64,000 bases of DNA from Halomonas urumqiensis (GTDB lineage: Bacteria > Pseudomonadota > Gammaproteobacteria > Pseudomonadales > Halomonadaceae), in NCBI RefSeq assembly GCF_003028575.1, contig NZ_PYUD01000001.1:1488001-1552000 (forward strand), given 5' to 3'. Position numbers and translations under genes: made by a program. The notes below the pieces were generated by a model. The model worked only from the letters and a program-made list of their open reading frames with translations. It was not told where the DNA came from and ran no database searches. Positions 17,077 through 30,317 of this stretch are shown one piece after another (within the stretch, counting starts at the first letter, position 1; each line of letters begins with the position of its first letter).

Positions 17077-17271
17077 ATGCCGAAAATCAAGAGCAACAGT
17101 GGTGCTGCCAAGCGCTTCAAGAAGACGGCCAATGGCTTCAAGCACAAGCAGTCGTTTCGTAGTCACATCCTGACCAAGAAGTCCACCAAGCGTAAGCGTC
17201 AACTGCGTGGCATGAAGCAGATTCACGACGCGGACAAGCAGCTGATTCAGCGCATGCTGCCCAACCTGTAA
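17077..17271 (+). CDS. rpmI: Ribosomal protein L35
   Basis: The 64-residue basic protein begins [20 protein letters not shown] and has the L35 features [23 protein letters not shown]. It is a structural protein of the 50S subunit. It sits in the usual infC-rpmI-rplT order, 120 nt after infC. In enterobacteria this leader holds the site where L20 represses L35 and L20 translation; the equivalent fold was not worked out here. GGAG lies 10 nt before the ATG. Confidence 0.98.
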   Translation: MPKIKSNSGAAKRFKKTANGFKHKQSFRSHILTKKSTKRKRQLRGMKQIHDADKQLIQRMLPNL

Positions 17272-17306
17272 CCCTTGGTAGACCCATTTAACGTCAGGAG
17301 TAAGCT

Positions 17307-17660
17307 ATGACTCGTGTCAAGCGGGGCGTTGTCGCCCGTCGTCGTCACAAAAAGATTCTCAAGCAGGCCAAGGGTTACTACGGTGCCCGGTCGCGTGTGT
17401 TCCGCGTAGCCAAGCAGGCCGTTATCAAAGCCGGTCAGTATGCCTACCGCGATCGCCGTCAGCGCAAGCGCCAATTCCGTGCGCTGTGGATTCAGCGTAT
17501 CAACGCGGGTGCTCGTGTGAACGGCCTTTCCTACAGCCGCTTCGTCGGTGGCTTGAAGAAAGCCGGTATCGAGATCGACCGCAAGGTCCTGGCTGACCTG
17601 GCCGTCAACGAGAAGGCAGCGTTTGCTGCCATCGTCGAGAAGGCCAAGGCTGCCCAGTAA
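17307..17660 (+). CDS. rplT: Ribosomal protein L20
   Basis: The 117-residue protein starts [20 protein letters not shown] and contains the L20 signatures [39 protein letters not shown] and [20 protein letters not shown]. It binds 23S rRNA early in 50S assembly and, in other bacteria, represses its own operon. It follows rpmI by 35 nt and has a CAGGAG ribosome-binding site. A strong terminator lies 53 nt after its stop. Confidence 0.98.
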   Translation: MTRVKRGVVARRRHKKILKQAKGYYGARSRVFRVAKQAVIKAGQYAYRDRRQRKRQFRALWIQRINAGARVNGLSYSRFVGGLKKAGIEIDRKVLADLAVNEKAAFAAIVEKAKAAQ

Positions 17661-17708
17661 GTGACACCGTCAAGCCAGTCCGCCCGGCGAAGTCCGGTCG
17701 GGAGTTGA

Positions 17709-18800
<1,092 letters not shown>

Positions 18801-18841
18801 TCGCCGACCTAAACCGTTGCTTGCTGAACACAGGATTGACC

Positions 18842-21223
18842 ATGAAATTTTCCGAACAATGGCTGCGTGACTGGGTGTCCCCTCAGCTTGCCACCCAGGC
18901 GCTGGCCGACCAGATCACCATGGCCGGCCTGGAAGTGGATGCCGTCGAGCCTGTCGCCGCGCCCTTCGAAGGCGTGGTGGTGGCCGTGGTGGTCGGCAAG
19001 GCTCCACATCCCGATGCCGACAAGCTTAGCGTCTGCCAGGTCGATGATGGCAGCGGCGACCCCGTGCAGGTGGTATGCGGGGCACCCAATGTCGCGGCCG
19101 GTCAGAAGGTGCCCTTTGCACGCGTCGGCGCGGTGTTGCCGGGTGACTTCAAGATTCGCAAGGCAAAGCTTCGCGGCGCTGAATCGCGTGGCATGATCTG
19201 CTCGGCCTCGGAACTCGGTCTCGAGGAGGAGACCTCCGCAGGCATTCTCGAACTGCCCGCGACGGCCCCGGTCGGCGAGGACTTCCGTGCCTGGATGGGG
19301 CTTGATGACGCTACCATTGAGGTCGACCTGACACCCAATCGCGGCGATTGCCTGAGCGTGAAGGGCATGGCGCGCGAAGTGGGCGTACTCAATCGCCTGC
19401 CGGTCAACGGGCCTGGGGTCGCCCCCGTGGCTGCCACCCATGATCAGACCTTCCCGGTGCGTGTCGAGGATGCCGAGCGCTGCCCGCGCTACATAGGGCG
19501 ACTGATCAAGGGGGTAAACCTCGCTGCCGAGACGCCGCTGTGGATGGTCGAGCGGCTACGCCGCAGCGGCATCCGCTCCATTGACGCTGTCGTTGATATC
19601 ACCAATTACGTCATGCTGGAACTTGGCCAACCGCTGCATGCTTTCGATCATGCCAATTTGCACGGTGCGGTGATCGTGCGCCTGGCGCGTGAGGGTGAGC
19701 GGTTGGTACTGCTCGATGGCCAGGAGATCACCCTGGGCGGTGATACGCTGGTGATTGCCGATGAGCGTGGGCCGCTGGCGATAGCAGGGGTCATGGGGGG
19801 AGAGCACTCCGGCGTCAATGTTGACACCCGTGACATCTTCCTCGAGTCGGCGTTCTTCTCGCCGCTGGCGGTGGCGGGGCAGGCGCGCCTCTACGGCTTG
19901 CACACCGATGCCTCGCATCGCTTCGAGCGCGGCGTCGATTCGCGCCTGGCACGTGAGGCCGCCGAGCGAGCCACGGCGTTGCTGCTCGAGATCACCGGTG
20001 GCGAGCCGGGACCTCTCATCGAAGTGTCAAGCGATGCGCATCTGCCGGTTGGGCGGGATGTGCTGCTGCGTGCCACGCGGCTTGAGCAGGCTCTCGGCAA
20101 GGCGCTGCCTGCTGACGAGGTCGGCGAGATTCTCGAGCGCCTCGGCATGGGGGTCGAGCCAACCGCCGAAGGCTGGCTTGCCAGCATTCCCAGCTGGCGA
20201 TTCGATATAGCCATCGAAGAGGACCTGATCGAGGAGGTGGCCCGAATCCACGGCTATAACCGCTTGCCGGTTCGCCGTCCTGCCGCGCGCCTGGCGCTGC
20301 GTCCCGATCATGAGGCACACACGCCGCTGGGTAGGTTGCGGCGGCAGATGGTGGCGCGGGGCTACCAGGAGGCGGTGACCTACAGCTTCGTTGCCCCCGA
20401 CCTTCAGCAGGCACTGCTGCCGCAGGCGGTGTCACCGGTGCTTGCCAACCCTATCTCCAGCGACCTTTCGGTGATGCGGGCCAGCCTGTTTCCGGGGCTG
20501 GTTCGAGCTCTCACGCATAACCTCAATCGCCAGCAGACACGCGTGCGGTTGTTCGAGACGGGACTCGTGTTCCGCGGAGAGCTCGACGAATTGCAACAGA
20601 TACCGATGCTTGGTGCATTGGTGTGTGGCTCGCGTGATCCGGAAGGCTGGTCTGGTGGCCGTGACAGCGTGGACTTCTTCGACCTGAAGGGTGATCTCGA
20701 GAGCCTGCTTTCGATGAGCGGCGAACCTGATGCCTGGCGTTTCGAACCCGCCGAGCATTCGGCGCTACACCCAGGGCAAAGTGCGCGGATTCTGCACCGC
20801 GGTGAGGAGGCGGGCTGGATCGGTACCTTGCACCCCGCGGTACGCAGCAGACTGGGTTTGAAGGTCGATGCCATCCTTTTCGAAGTACGCCTGGACGGAC
20901 TGACGCATGGTCGCGTTCCAGCCTTTACGCCGTTGTCACGCTATCCCGAGGTGCGCCGCGACCTGGCGTTCCTGGTGGCCGAGGATCTACCGGTACAGGC
21001 ACTGCTCGATACCATCGGCAGCCGGGCCGGTGAGTGGCTGATCGAGCATCGACTGTTCGATGTCTATCAGGGCAAGGGGGTTCCTGAGGGTTGCAAGAGT
21101 ATTGCCCTGGGCTTGACCTGGCAGCATCCTTCGCGCACGCTGAATGATGAGGAAATCAATCAGTTGGTTGATGCCATCGTCACCGAGACGGGCCAGCATC
21201 TGGGCGCGGAATTGCGCGGATAG
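18842..21223 (+). CDS. pheT: Phenylalanyl-tRNA synthetase beta subunit
   Basis: The beta subunit binds tRNA-Phe and edits Tyr-tRNA-Phe. The 793-residue protein has the canonical order: start MKFSEQWLRDWVSP, an OB-fold tRNA-binding domain (about residues 40-150, with HPDADKLSVCQVD), the B3/B4 editing domain (near SIDAVVDITNYVMLELGQP and HAFD), the B5 domain (VGRDVLLRA), the catalytic-like core (RLRRQMVARGYQEAVTYSF), and the C-terminal FDX-ACB anticodon-binding domain (LSRYPEVRRDLAFLV). Length is usual. The ATG at 18842 gives the standard N-terminus. Confidence 0.98.
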   Translation: MKFSEQWLRDWVSPQLATQALADQITMAGLEVDAVEPVAAPFEGVVVAVVVGKAPHPDADKLSVCQVDDGSGDPVQVVCGAPNVAAGQKVPFARVGAVLPGDFKIRKAKLRGAESRGMICSASELGLEEETSAGILELPATAPVGEDFRAWMGLDDATIEVDLTPNRGDCLSVKGMAREVGVLNRLPVNGPGVAPVAATHDQTFPVRVEDAERCPRYIGRLIKGVNLAAETPLWMVERLRRSGIRSIDAVVDITNYVMLELGQPLHAFDHANLHGAVIVRLAREGERLVLLDGQEITLGGDTLVIADERGPLAIAGVMGGEHSGVNVDTRDIFLESAFFSPLAVAGQARLYGLHTDASHRFERGVDSRLAREAAERATALLLEITGGEPGPLIEVSSDAHLPVGRDVLLRATRLEQALGKALPADEVGEILERLGMGVEPTAEGWLASIPSWRFDIAIEEDLIEEVARIHGYNRLPVRRPAARLALRPDHEAHTPLGRLRRQMVARGYQEAVTYSFVAPDLQQALLPQAVSPVLANPISSDLSVMRASLFPGLVRALTHNLNRQQTRVRLFETGLVFRGELDELQQIPMLGALVCGSRDPEGWSGGRDSVDFFDLKGDLESLLSMSGEPDAWRFEPAEHSALHPGQSARILHRGEEAGWIGTLHPAVRSRLGLKVDAILFEVRLDGLTHGRVPAFTPLSRYPEVRRDLAFLVAEDLPVQALLDTIGSRAGEWLIEHRLFDVYQGKGVPEGCKSIALGLTWQHPSRTLNDEEINQLVDAIVTETGQHLGAELRG

Positions 21224-21278
21224 AGTGCTGCGGGGCTTTTGACAGGCGGCATGGCGGACCCCACACGAGGGAGTGAAC

Positions 21279-21581
21279 ATGGGTGCACTGACCAAGGCGG
21301 AACTTGCTGAACACCTGCACACCGAACTTGGCCTCTCCAAGCGTGAAGCCAAGACGATGGTGGAAGCGTTCTTTGAGGAGATTCGTGCTTGCCTTCGCGA
21401 GAACGAGCAGGTCAAGTTGTCCGGTTTCGGTAACTTCGACCTGCGAGACAAGCGTGAAAGGCCGGGCCGTAATCCCAAGACGGGTGAGGAGATTCCGATA
21501 TCGGCGCGTCGCGTGGTGACCTTCCGGCCAGGGCAGAAGCTCAAGAGCCAGGTCGAGAGCTATCGTGGCGAGGCCTTGTAA
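21279..21581 (+). CDS. ihfA: Integration host factor alpha subunit
   Basis: IHF-alpha pairs with IHF-beta to bend DNA sharply at specific sites, for example upstream of sigma-54 promoters. The 100-residue protein has [13 protein letters not shown], the DNA-binding arm [20 protein letters not shown] and a C-terminal tail of normal length (E. coli IhfA has 99). The position after pheT is the conserved gammaproteobacterial order, and pheST-ihfA is usually one operon. The ATG at 21279 is preferred over the GTG at 21273 because GAGGGAG lies just upstream. Confidence 0.98.
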   Translation: MGALTKAELAEHLHTELGLSKREAKTMVEAFFEEIRACLRENEQVKLSGFGNFDLRDKRERPGRNPKTGEEIPISARRVVTFRPGQKLKSQVESYRGEAL

Positions 21582-21629
21582 CTCCCGTCTTGTAACCCCC
21601 GTAGAGATGTCGTGATCCGTTGTAACGTC

Positions 21630-21654
21630 AATCGCCACCCATTGGGTGGCGATT
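21630..21654 (+). terminator. Hairpin after ihfA
   Basis: AATCGCCACCC and GGGTGGCGATT form a perfect 11-bp stem with an ATT loop, 48 nt after the ihfA stop. The following GTCGTTGGG is only weakly U-rich, so it is a probable but not strong terminator. Confidence 0.65.
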
Positions 21655-21721
21655 GTCGTTGGGTGGCCGAACAGCTTGGCGAGGGGGATCGGTTGAGGTC
21701 GAAATGGCGGTCGCTTGCGTG

Positions 21722-21931
21722 TTAAACGCTGCCACCTCTCTCGAGTATCCAGGTGATCACCACCTTGAGGATATATCCCAGGATTCCGGCACCCAGCACC
21801 ACGAACAGCATGATCGTGCCGAAACGTCCGGCATTCGATTTTCTAGCCAGATCCCAGATGATGAATCCCATGAACAGGATCAGGCCACCAATCATGATCG
21901 GTGTGATCCATGCCTCGAACGTTTGCTGCAT
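21722..21931 (-). CDS. DUF2788 small membrane protein (69 aa)
   Basis: Two hydrophobic segments flank the conserved loop IIWDLARKSNAGRFGT (about residues 24-39). The pattern ILFMxFIIWDLxxKSxAGxxGT with a second helix is that of DUF2788, a family of unknown function. The start at 21931 is chosen because GGAGG lies five bases before it; an earlier ATG at 21952 would add seven residues. The gene converges with ihfA and stands alone. Confidence 0.8.
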   Translation of the reverse strand: MQQTFEAWITPIMIGGLILFMGFIIWDLARKSNAGRFGTIMLFVVLGAGILGYILKVVITWILERGGSV

Positions 21932-22093
21932 GATGCCTCCGTGCTGGGACAAACCTGAGTATTATACTGGGTCATGTACTCGGGTGCAGGTCCATGCCTG
22001 CGTCAGGATGTCTCGCTCTGGCGGTTAGCCAGGGTGCAGCCTGTGGGGCTTGCATGATAAAATCCGCGCTAAATTCTCAGGTAAATCCATGAC

Positions 22094-22558
22094 ATGCCAA
22101 TGCTGAAAATCTTCGTCGGAACCATGTACGGCGGCGCGCTGGATGTGGCCGAACAAGTCAAACCGCTTTTCGAGAATGCGGGTTTTGAGGTCGCCATCTA
22201 CGATCAACCGTCTCTTGATGATCTGCTCGGCTCGCCAACCGACGTGGCGCTGTTCTGCGTCTCCACCACCGGCAGCGGAGACTTCCCAGGCAACTTCGTG
22301 CCTTTCGCCCGTGAGCTCGAGGAGCAAAGCCCCGGGCTTGCTTCGCTTCGCTACGGGATCATCGCCCTGGGCGACAGCTCTTACGGCGAGACCTTCTGTG
22401 GCGCTGGGCGCCATCTCGATCATCTGCTTTCCGAGCAAGGCGGCAAGCGCCTCGGCGAGCGGCTCGAAGTCGATGCCATGGAAACCTTCATGGCCGACGA
22501 CGCCGCCTTGCCGTGGGTTGAGGAATGGATCGAAACCCAACAGTTGAAGGTCGCGTGA
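22094..22558 (+). CDS. Flavodoxin-domain protein, MioC-like
   Basis: This is a small FMN-binding electron carrier of 154 residues. The FMN phosphate loop is GTMYGGALDVAEQV (about residues 9-22), and the flavin-contact loops are STTGSGDFPGNF near residue 57 and ALGDSSYGETFCGAGRHLD near residue 91. The short length and the GDFP/GDSSY motifs resemble MioC and the flavodoxin half of sulfite reductase. MioC was linked to biotin synthase activity in E. coli; that role is not shown here. Start at 22094 or 22100 is not settled by a clear ribosome-binding site. A membrane protein gene follows 2 nt after its stop. Confidence 0.88.
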   Translation: MPMLKIFVGTMYGGALDVAEQVKPLFENAGFEVAIYDQPSLDDLLGSPTDVALFCVSTTGSGDFPGNFVPFARELEEQSPGLASLRYGIIALGDSSYGETFCGAGRHLDHLLSEQGGKRLGERLEVDAMETFMADDAALPWVEEWIETQQLKVA

Positions 22559-22560
22559 CG

Positions 22561-22929
22561 ATGGGATCGCAACCAACGGCTGAGCGGTTGAGCCTGCTGA
22601 TTGGCCTGGTCGGCTTGATGCTGGCGACACTGCCGCGCTATGTAGCGGGCGGACACGCCACGCGACTGAACCTTATCCTCGTGGCGCTTGCCGTTGTCGT
22701 TGTCGTGGCGGTGGCTAACTGGCGCATGCTGTCCATCACGTCGCGTCAGCGTCTGCCCGAACTCTTCAAGCGCCTGGGGCTGTGTCTCGTTGCCGGGATG
22801 CTCGGTATGGGGGCGTGGCATGCCGTTTTCTCCGACTGGCTGAGCTGGCAGTTGCTGCTGGCCCATGGAGCAACACTGGGGCTGCTGCTGCATGCCCTGT
22901 GGTTGTGGGTGCGACCCTACGAGGGATAA
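22561..22929 (+). CDS. Uncharacterised polytopic membrane protein (122 aa)
   Basis: The family is not recognised. The protein has four predicted membrane helices (about residues 8-26, 33-52, 69-88 and 96-116) joined by short basic loops such as NWRMLSITSRQRLPELFKRLG, so positive charge predicts one loop in the cytoplasm. It starts 2 nt after the flavodoxin stop and therefore is co-translated with it, which suggests a membrane partner or simply a shared transcript. It converges on ppnN. No motif gives a function. Confidence 0.72.
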   Translation: MGSQPTAERLSLLIGLVGLMLATLPRYVAGGHATRLNLILVALAVVVVVAVANWRMLSITSRQRLPELFKRLGLCLVAGMLGMGAWHAVFSDWLSWQLLLAHGATLGLLLHALWLWVRPYEG

Positions 22930-22969
22930 CGACTCTCCCCCGCAGGATCACGCCATACTCTAGCGAGAC

Positions 22970-24331
22970 TCAGCCCAGGGTGTAGCAGGGTTCGTACTCG
23001 CCATCCAGCTTCATGCGGCCCTGCGCGACGAATGAGCCGAGAAGTTCGTCGAGGCGAGCCATCAACTCGGGTTCAGCATGCAGGCGAAAGGGGCCGTTGG
23101 CCTTGATGGCGCGAATACCCTGTTCCTTGACGTTACCGGCGACAATCCCCGAAAACGCTCGGCGCAGATTCGCCGCCAGTTCATGAACCGGTTGGTTGCG
23201 GTGCAGGGCAAGTGACGACATCGCTGCGTGAGTGGGCTCGAAAGGTTCCTGGAAGTGCCGGTCGATGGCCAGCCGCCAGTTGTAGTAGAAGGCATCCTGG
23301 CGACCACGGCGATCCTCGGTCACCTTGTCGATACCCTTGCGCATATGCCTTGCCACGTCGGTGGGGTCGTCGATGATGATCTGGTAAAGCGAGCGAACCT
23401 GCTCACCCAGGGTGTAGGTGAGAAACTCGTCGATGCGCTTGAAATAGTCGGCACTGTTGGCAGGCCCGGTGAAGACCACCGGCAGCGCCACATCGCTATT
23501 GGCTGGGTGCAGCAGGATCCCCAGTAGATAGAGGATCTCCTCGGCGGTACCGACACCGCCCGGAAACACGATGATGCCATGACCCAGCCGCACGAAGGCC
23601 TCTAGGCGCTTCTCGATATCCGGCATGACCACCAGTTCATTGACGATCGGGTTCGGAGCTTCCGCGGCGATGATGCCCGGTTCGGACACACCAAGATAAC
23701 GCCCCTCGCGTCGCCGCTGCTTGGCATGGGCGACGTTTGCGCCCTTCATGGGCCCCTTCATGGCCCCGGGGCCACATCCGGTACAGATGTCGAGTTCGCG
23801 AAGCCCCAGGTGGTAACCAACGTCCTTGCTGTACTCATACTCTTCGCGTGAGATCGAATGGCCGCCCCAGCAGACCACAAGGCTCGGGTCGCGGCCGGGC
23901 TTCAGGGTCCCGGCCTTGCGCAGGATGTGGAACACCGCGTTGGTGGTACCTTCGGCAGTGCCAAGGTCGAAGCGACGCTGGGTCTGGATCTCGTTGAAGA
24001 CATAGACAATGTCGCGCAGGATCGCCGAGAGGTGCTCACGGATGCCCCGGATCATCTTGCCGTCGACGAAGGCCTCGGCAGGCGCATTGGTGAGTTTCAA
24101 GCGTACGCCGCGATCCTGGGGAATCACCTCGATGTCGAAGTCCTTGTAGGTCTCCATCAGTGCGACGCTGTCATCGGTTGGCGAGCCGCAGTTGAGCACC
24201 GCCAGTGCACAACGCCGGAGCAGGTCATGCAGGCCGGATTTCGAGGTGTCGTGGAGACGGCTGACCTCGTGTTGGGAAAGGATCTCCAGGCTCCCTTCAG
24301 GGGAGATGATACTGGAAATGGTGTTGGGCAT
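22970..24331 (-). CDS. ppnN: Nucleotide 5'-monophosphate nucleosidase PpnN (YgdH)
   Basis: PpnN cleaves purine and pyrimidine nucleoside monophosphates to base and ribose phosphate and is controlled by (p)ppGpp in E. coli. The 453-residue protein matches it in length. The LOG-family core carries WGGHSISREEYEYSKDVGY near residue 153, the GCGPGAMKGPMKGA loop near 184, and the catalytic PGGVGTAEEILYLLGILLHP near residue 257. N- and C-terminal extensions typical of PpnN flank the core; the ppGpp site itself was not checked residue by residue. It is monocistronic and convergent with the flavodoxin pair. Confidence 0.95.
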   Translation of the reverse strand: MPNTISSIISPEGSLEILSQHEVSRLHDTSKSGLHDLLRRCALAVLNCGSPTDDSVALMETYKDFDIEVIPQDRGVRLKLTNAPAEAFVDGKMIRGIREHLSAILRDIVYVFNEIQTQRRFDLGTAEGTTNAVFHILRKAGTLKPGRDPSLVVCWGGHSISREEYEYSKDVGYHLGLRELDICTGCGPGAMKGPMKGANVAHAKQRRREGRYLGVSEPGIIAAEAPNPIVNELVVMPDIEKRLEAFVRLGHGIIVFPGGVGTAEEILYLLGILLHPANSDVALPVVFTGPANSADYFKRIDEFLTYTLGEQVRSLYQIIIDDPTDVARHMRKGIDKVTEDRRGRQDAFYYNWRLAIDRHFQEPFEPTHAAMSSLALHRNQPVHELAANLRRAFSGIVAGNVKEQGIRAIKANGPFRLHAEPELMARLDELLGSFVAQGRMKLDGEYEPCYTLG

Positions 24332-24552
24332 TCAGAGCGTCCTTGTAAGGTACAAGACCAGAGTAGGGTACAAGAGCGGAGTCCATGAAACTCCAGGCTC
24401 GACCAGGGTCGTGGTTCGAACGGATAGTATCGGATGCTACCACGCCACCGTGACTCGCGCAGCGCTGCACCGTCAGGTCGGAGCTGCTAACATGATGCCT
24501 TCAATCCCGCGCCCAACTGACGGTCGGGAAATCGTCAGTGACGTTCCGCACC

Positions 24553-25467
24553 ATGTTCAATGCTCTGTATTTCCGCACCTTCATCACCCTGGTCGAGACC
24601 GGCAGTTTTACCCTGACCGCACGGCGCCTCGAGATGACCCAGCCAGGGGTAAGTCAGCATGTTCGCAAGCTGGAAAAGTATCTCGACAAGTCGTTGCTCG
24701 AGCGCCATGGCCGACGCTTCACGCTAACTGAAGCTGGACGACGGGCTTATGACTATGCCTTGAAGTTGTTTGCCGAGCATGAGCAGTTTCGCCACTCGTT
24801 GGATGCCGATTCGCTGTATTCCGGCGAGTGTCGGTTGGCGTCTCCAGGCAGCGTGGGTCTGATGCTGTACCCATTCATTCTCGGCCAGCAGCAGATGCAC
24901 CCTGGGCTTTCGGTCAATTACAGCTTTGCCTTCAACCAAGAGATCGTTCAGGACGTGCTTGCCGACCGCTTTGATCTTGGCATCGTCACCGAGCAGATCC
25001 GTCAGCCTGACGTGAAGGTCGAACCCTGGCATCGCGAGCCCCTATGTCTTGTTGTCCCGGCGGATTTCGTGGGTACGGGGCTTTCTGAATTGATGGGCAT
25101 CGGCTTCATCAACTATTCGGATGGGGCGAGTCATGCCAGTGCGCTGTTGCGCAGCAATTTCCCGGACGAATTCCGTTCAATGAGCCATTTTCGCCGCCAG
25201 GGATTCACCAATGAGGTCGGGATGGTACTGGATGCGGTGGCCCGAGGCCTCGGTTTCACCGTCGTCTCGCGGTTGGTGCTCGAGACCTCGCCTTGGCAGC
25301 GCCAGGTCAAGGAGCTCGATCTGCCGGTGGCGGTGCATGAATCCTTGCACCTGGTGACCCGTACCGGAGTGGAAACACCGCGCCGCTACGCGCGTCTGCT
25401 CGAGGACTTCCGAGAGCAGCGCCGCCAGGCGCTGCATGGCTACACAGAGTGGTCGAGGCAGGATTGA
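24553..25467 (+). CDS. LysR-family transcriptional regulator
   Basis: A typical LysR regulator of about 304 residues. The N-terminal winged HTH reads FRTFITLVETGSFTLTARRL followed by MTQPGVSQHVRKLEKYLDKS, and the C-terminal effector-binding domain (about residues 90-290) has two periplasmic-binding-like lobes, with DRFDLGIVTE and VVSRLVLETSPW as recognisable strands. The effector is unknown. ATG at 24553 gives the standard start; GTG at 24538 would add five residues, and neither has a convincing ribosome-binding site. It converges on the cytochrome gene of the sulfite dehydrogenase operon, so a regulatory link is possible but not shown. Confidence 0.9.
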   Translation: MFNALYFRTFITLVETGSFTLTARRLEMTQPGVSQHVRKLEKYLDKSLLERHGRRFTLTEAGRRAYDYALKLFAEHEQFRHSLDADSLYSGECRLASPGSVGLMLYPFILGQQQMHPGLSVNYSFAFNQEIVQDVLADRFDLGIVTEQIRQPDVKVEPWHREPLCLVVPADFVGTGLSELMGIGFINYSDGASHASALLRSNFPDEFRSMSHFRRQGFTNEVGMVLDAVARGLGFTVVSRLVLETSPWQRQVKELDLPVAVHESLHLVTRTGVETPRRYARLLEDFREQRRQALHGYTEWSRQD

Positions 25468-25478
25468 ACTCATCCCAC

Positions 25479-25805
25479 CTATTCATCGTTCTGAGTGCTG
25501 ACGAGGTAGGCGGCGAGTGCGTCGATCTGCGCTTCATCGAGGGATTCGCGGTAAGCCGGCATCACCCCGACCCCGTTCTTGACAGCGTTTCGCACCATGT
25601 CGGCAGTCGGCTTGAGGTCATCCAGATTAGGGCCAATGGCCCCAGTGGATCCAGCATCGGATAATGTATGGCATATAGTGCAGGAAGGGGCGGCCTGCTC
25701 GGTGAAGACCTGTTTGCCGAGCGCCAGCATATCGTCTCCCGCCAGGGTCGAACCACTGGCTAGCATGGCGCTTAAAAACAGGTATGTCACAGGTGGTTTG
25801 GTCAT
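25479..25805 (-). CDS. Periplasmic monohaem cytochrome c (SorB-like)
   Basis: The 108-residue protein has a signal peptide (cleavage near LAGDD at residue 22) and one class I cytochrome c domain with haem site CTICH (near residue 42) and the methionine ligand in VGVMPAYRESL (near residue 81). Its place 74 nt downstream of the molybdenum sulfite dehydrogenase gene makes it the likely SorB subunit or electron acceptor, passing electrons from sulfite oxidation to the respiratory chain and so to the cytochrome oxidase encoded at 4.7-12.7 kb. The assignment rests on context; the domain alone is generic. Confidence 0.88.
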   Translation of the reverse strand: MTKPPVTYLFLSAMLASGSTLAGDDMLALGKQVFTEQAAPSCTICHTLSDAGSTGAIGPNLDDLKPTADMVRNAVKNGVGVMPAYRESLDEAQIDALAAYLVSTQNDE

Positions 25806-25879
25806 CGGTTGCTCTCGTCAAGGATAGGAGCGTGCGGCGACGGCTGGCGCTTGGCCAGCTGACGCCGCACACCAGATCG

Positions 25880-27094
25880 TCAACCAACGTTGACGCTTAC
25901 CCCATGGTCTTCCCAGCCATTATGGCCATAACCACGTTCGTTGTCGGTGCGCTCACGCGGCTGGCTATTGCCATCCATATCGGTGGCCCGCGAGACGATG
26001 CGGTGTTCGCCTGATGATAATTCGGTGGCCAGTACGAAGGGACGCCAGGCGTAGGGACCAAGATCCGGACCAATGATCTCAGCTTCTTGCCAGGACTCAC
26101 CACCGTCAACGGATACCTCGACCTTGTCGATCGCCTTGGTGCCTCCGAAGGCGACCCCGTAAATCAGGTTGCGGCCTTCGTGGGTGGTGTCGAGTGGCAG
26201 TGTGACCCAGGATTTGACATTCATTTCCCACATGGAGGGCTGGTCCGACGAACCGGAAACGCCGACATCACGCACCCGATACCCCGATACCTGGATCTTG
26301 GCGTCCGTTTGCTCTTCGGTCATTGCCAGCTGTCTGACGTACTTGACGTTATTGACACCATAGTAGCCAGGAACCACCAGGCGTAACGGTCCGCCATGGG
26401 CGCGGTCCAGGGGCTCATCATTCATTTCCCAGGCGAGCAGGGCGGACTCCAGTGCTTCCGTAGGGATGGAGCGCTCGACCATGATGTCCTTGGGTTCCAG
26501 CCCCTCTGGAATCGTCTCGCCACCCGTGGCAGTGATATAGCGGGCACCGTCGGCGCTGCCGCCGAGTTCGTCGATCACGGCCTTGAGCGGTACCCCCGTC
26601 CACACCACGCAACCGGCGGCACCGACACTCCATTGGGTGCCGCTCGCGCCATGCGGAAAAAAGGCGCGACCATTGCCGGAACATTGCAGCACCGAGGCGA
26701 CGGATGTCACTTGCATCCTCTTGAGCTCGCCGAGGCTCAGGGTGCGTGGGTTACCGACGCCTTCGATGGATATCTCCCAGGCATCCGGATCTTCGGTGAT
26801 CGCGGGATCTGGCGCAGGGAGGTTATTGCGTACGAACAGTGTGCGTGAGGGCGTGATCACACCGCTGCGAATGGCATCGCGCCGGGTCTCTATCGTTTCA
26901 CTGCCGTGCAGGATCAGGTCTTGCTGGCGCTTCCATGATACGTAATCGGGAAGTGTCTCGAGTGTGTCGGCGCGGCTGGTGGGTACCAGGTGCATGAGGC
27001 CATAGGCCGCGAGCACTCCGGCGCTGCCTTTCAGCAACAGCCGTCGTGCTGGATTGTCCAGTGTTGCTGTCGTTTCGCTGGGCTGCGTGGACAT
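25880..27094 (-). CDS. Molybdopterin-dependent sulfite dehydrogenase SorA-like
   Basis: This enzyme would oxidise sulfite to sulfate in the periplasm using a molybdenum cofactor. The 404-residue protein begins with a Tat-type signal (ARRLLLKG at about residues 17-24, then a hydrophobic stretch). The sulfite oxidase fold carries the Mo-coordinating cysteine in LQCSGNGRAFF (near residue 139) and the substrate-site segment GGPLRLVVPGYYGVNNVKYV near residue 236. A C-terminal Ig-like dimerisation domain follows with VEVSVDGGESWQEA. The cytochrome c gene next to it completes a SorAB-like pair. It could be the related YedY type, but YedY lacks a cytochrome partner of this kind. Confidence 0.92.
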   Translation of the reverse strand: MSTQPSETTATLDNPARRLLLKGSAGVLAAYGLMHLVPTSRADTLETLPDYVSWKRQQDLILHGSETIETRRDAIRSGVITPSRTLFVRNNLPAPDPAITEDPDAWEISIEGVGNPRTLSLGELKRMQVTSVASVLQCSGNGRAFFPHGASGTQWSVGAAGCVVWTGVPLKAVIDELGGSADGARYITATGGETIPEGLEPKDIMVERSIPTEALESALLAWEMNDEPLDRAHGGPLRLVVPGYYGVNNVKYVRQLAMTEEQTDAKIQVSGYRVRDVGVSGSSDQPSMWEMNVKSWVTLPLDTTHEGRNLIYGVAFGGTKAIDKVEVSVDGGESWQEAEIIGPDLGPYAWRPFVLATELSSGEHRIVSRATDMDGNSQPRERTDNERGYGHNGWEDHGVSVNVG

Positions 27095-27258
27095 CTAGCG
27101 TCTCCTGGTGGTTATCATTGTTGGTAGAGAGGTATCACCCAGGCAGATAAAGCCGGCAGAAAGATCCTGGGGAGGGACGTCAGTGGCGTGTGTGGTCCGC
27201 ACGATAGACGGATGTAACATATTTATATAAGTAGTTATTGGTGCCACGGTCAAGGCAC

Positions 27259-27282
27259 AAAAAAGCCCCGTTCGACGGGGCT
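27259..27282 (-). terminator. Rho-independent terminator of gcvHP
   Basis: On the minus strand AGCCCCGT and ACGGGGCT pair around a CGA loop, followed by a run of six T residues, 45 nt after the gcvP stop codon. Confidence 0.9.
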
Positions 27283-27326
27283 AAGTCAAGACGGGGTGCG
27301 TTGCCGCAGGTTCTGGGCAACCTGTC

Positions 27327-30221
<2,895 letters not shown>

Positions 30222-30246
30222 GGAACACCCTGTACGTGTAACGGAG

Positions 30247-30299
30247 CCGGTCGCAAGCGACCGGGTCGGAAATGGAAAGCCCCGGCCAGACGACCGGGG
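30247..30299 (-). other. Two intercistronic hairpins between gcvH and gcvP
   Basis: CCGGTCGC/GCGACCGG (30247-30264, perfect 8 bp with AA loop) and CCCCGG/CCGGGG (30280-30299) can both form in the gcvHP transcript. In the minus direction the second is followed by CTTTCC, which is weakly terminator-like. They may adjust the GcvH to GcvP ratio by RNA stability or partial termination. Confidence 0.5.
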
Positions 30300-30317
30300 A
30301 GCAGAGGCGTTGTGCGA

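Noticed and set aside
24405-24425. GGTTCGAAC sequence suggesting a tRNA T arm
   Set aside because: No matching acceptor, D or anticodon stems can be drawn around it on either strand.
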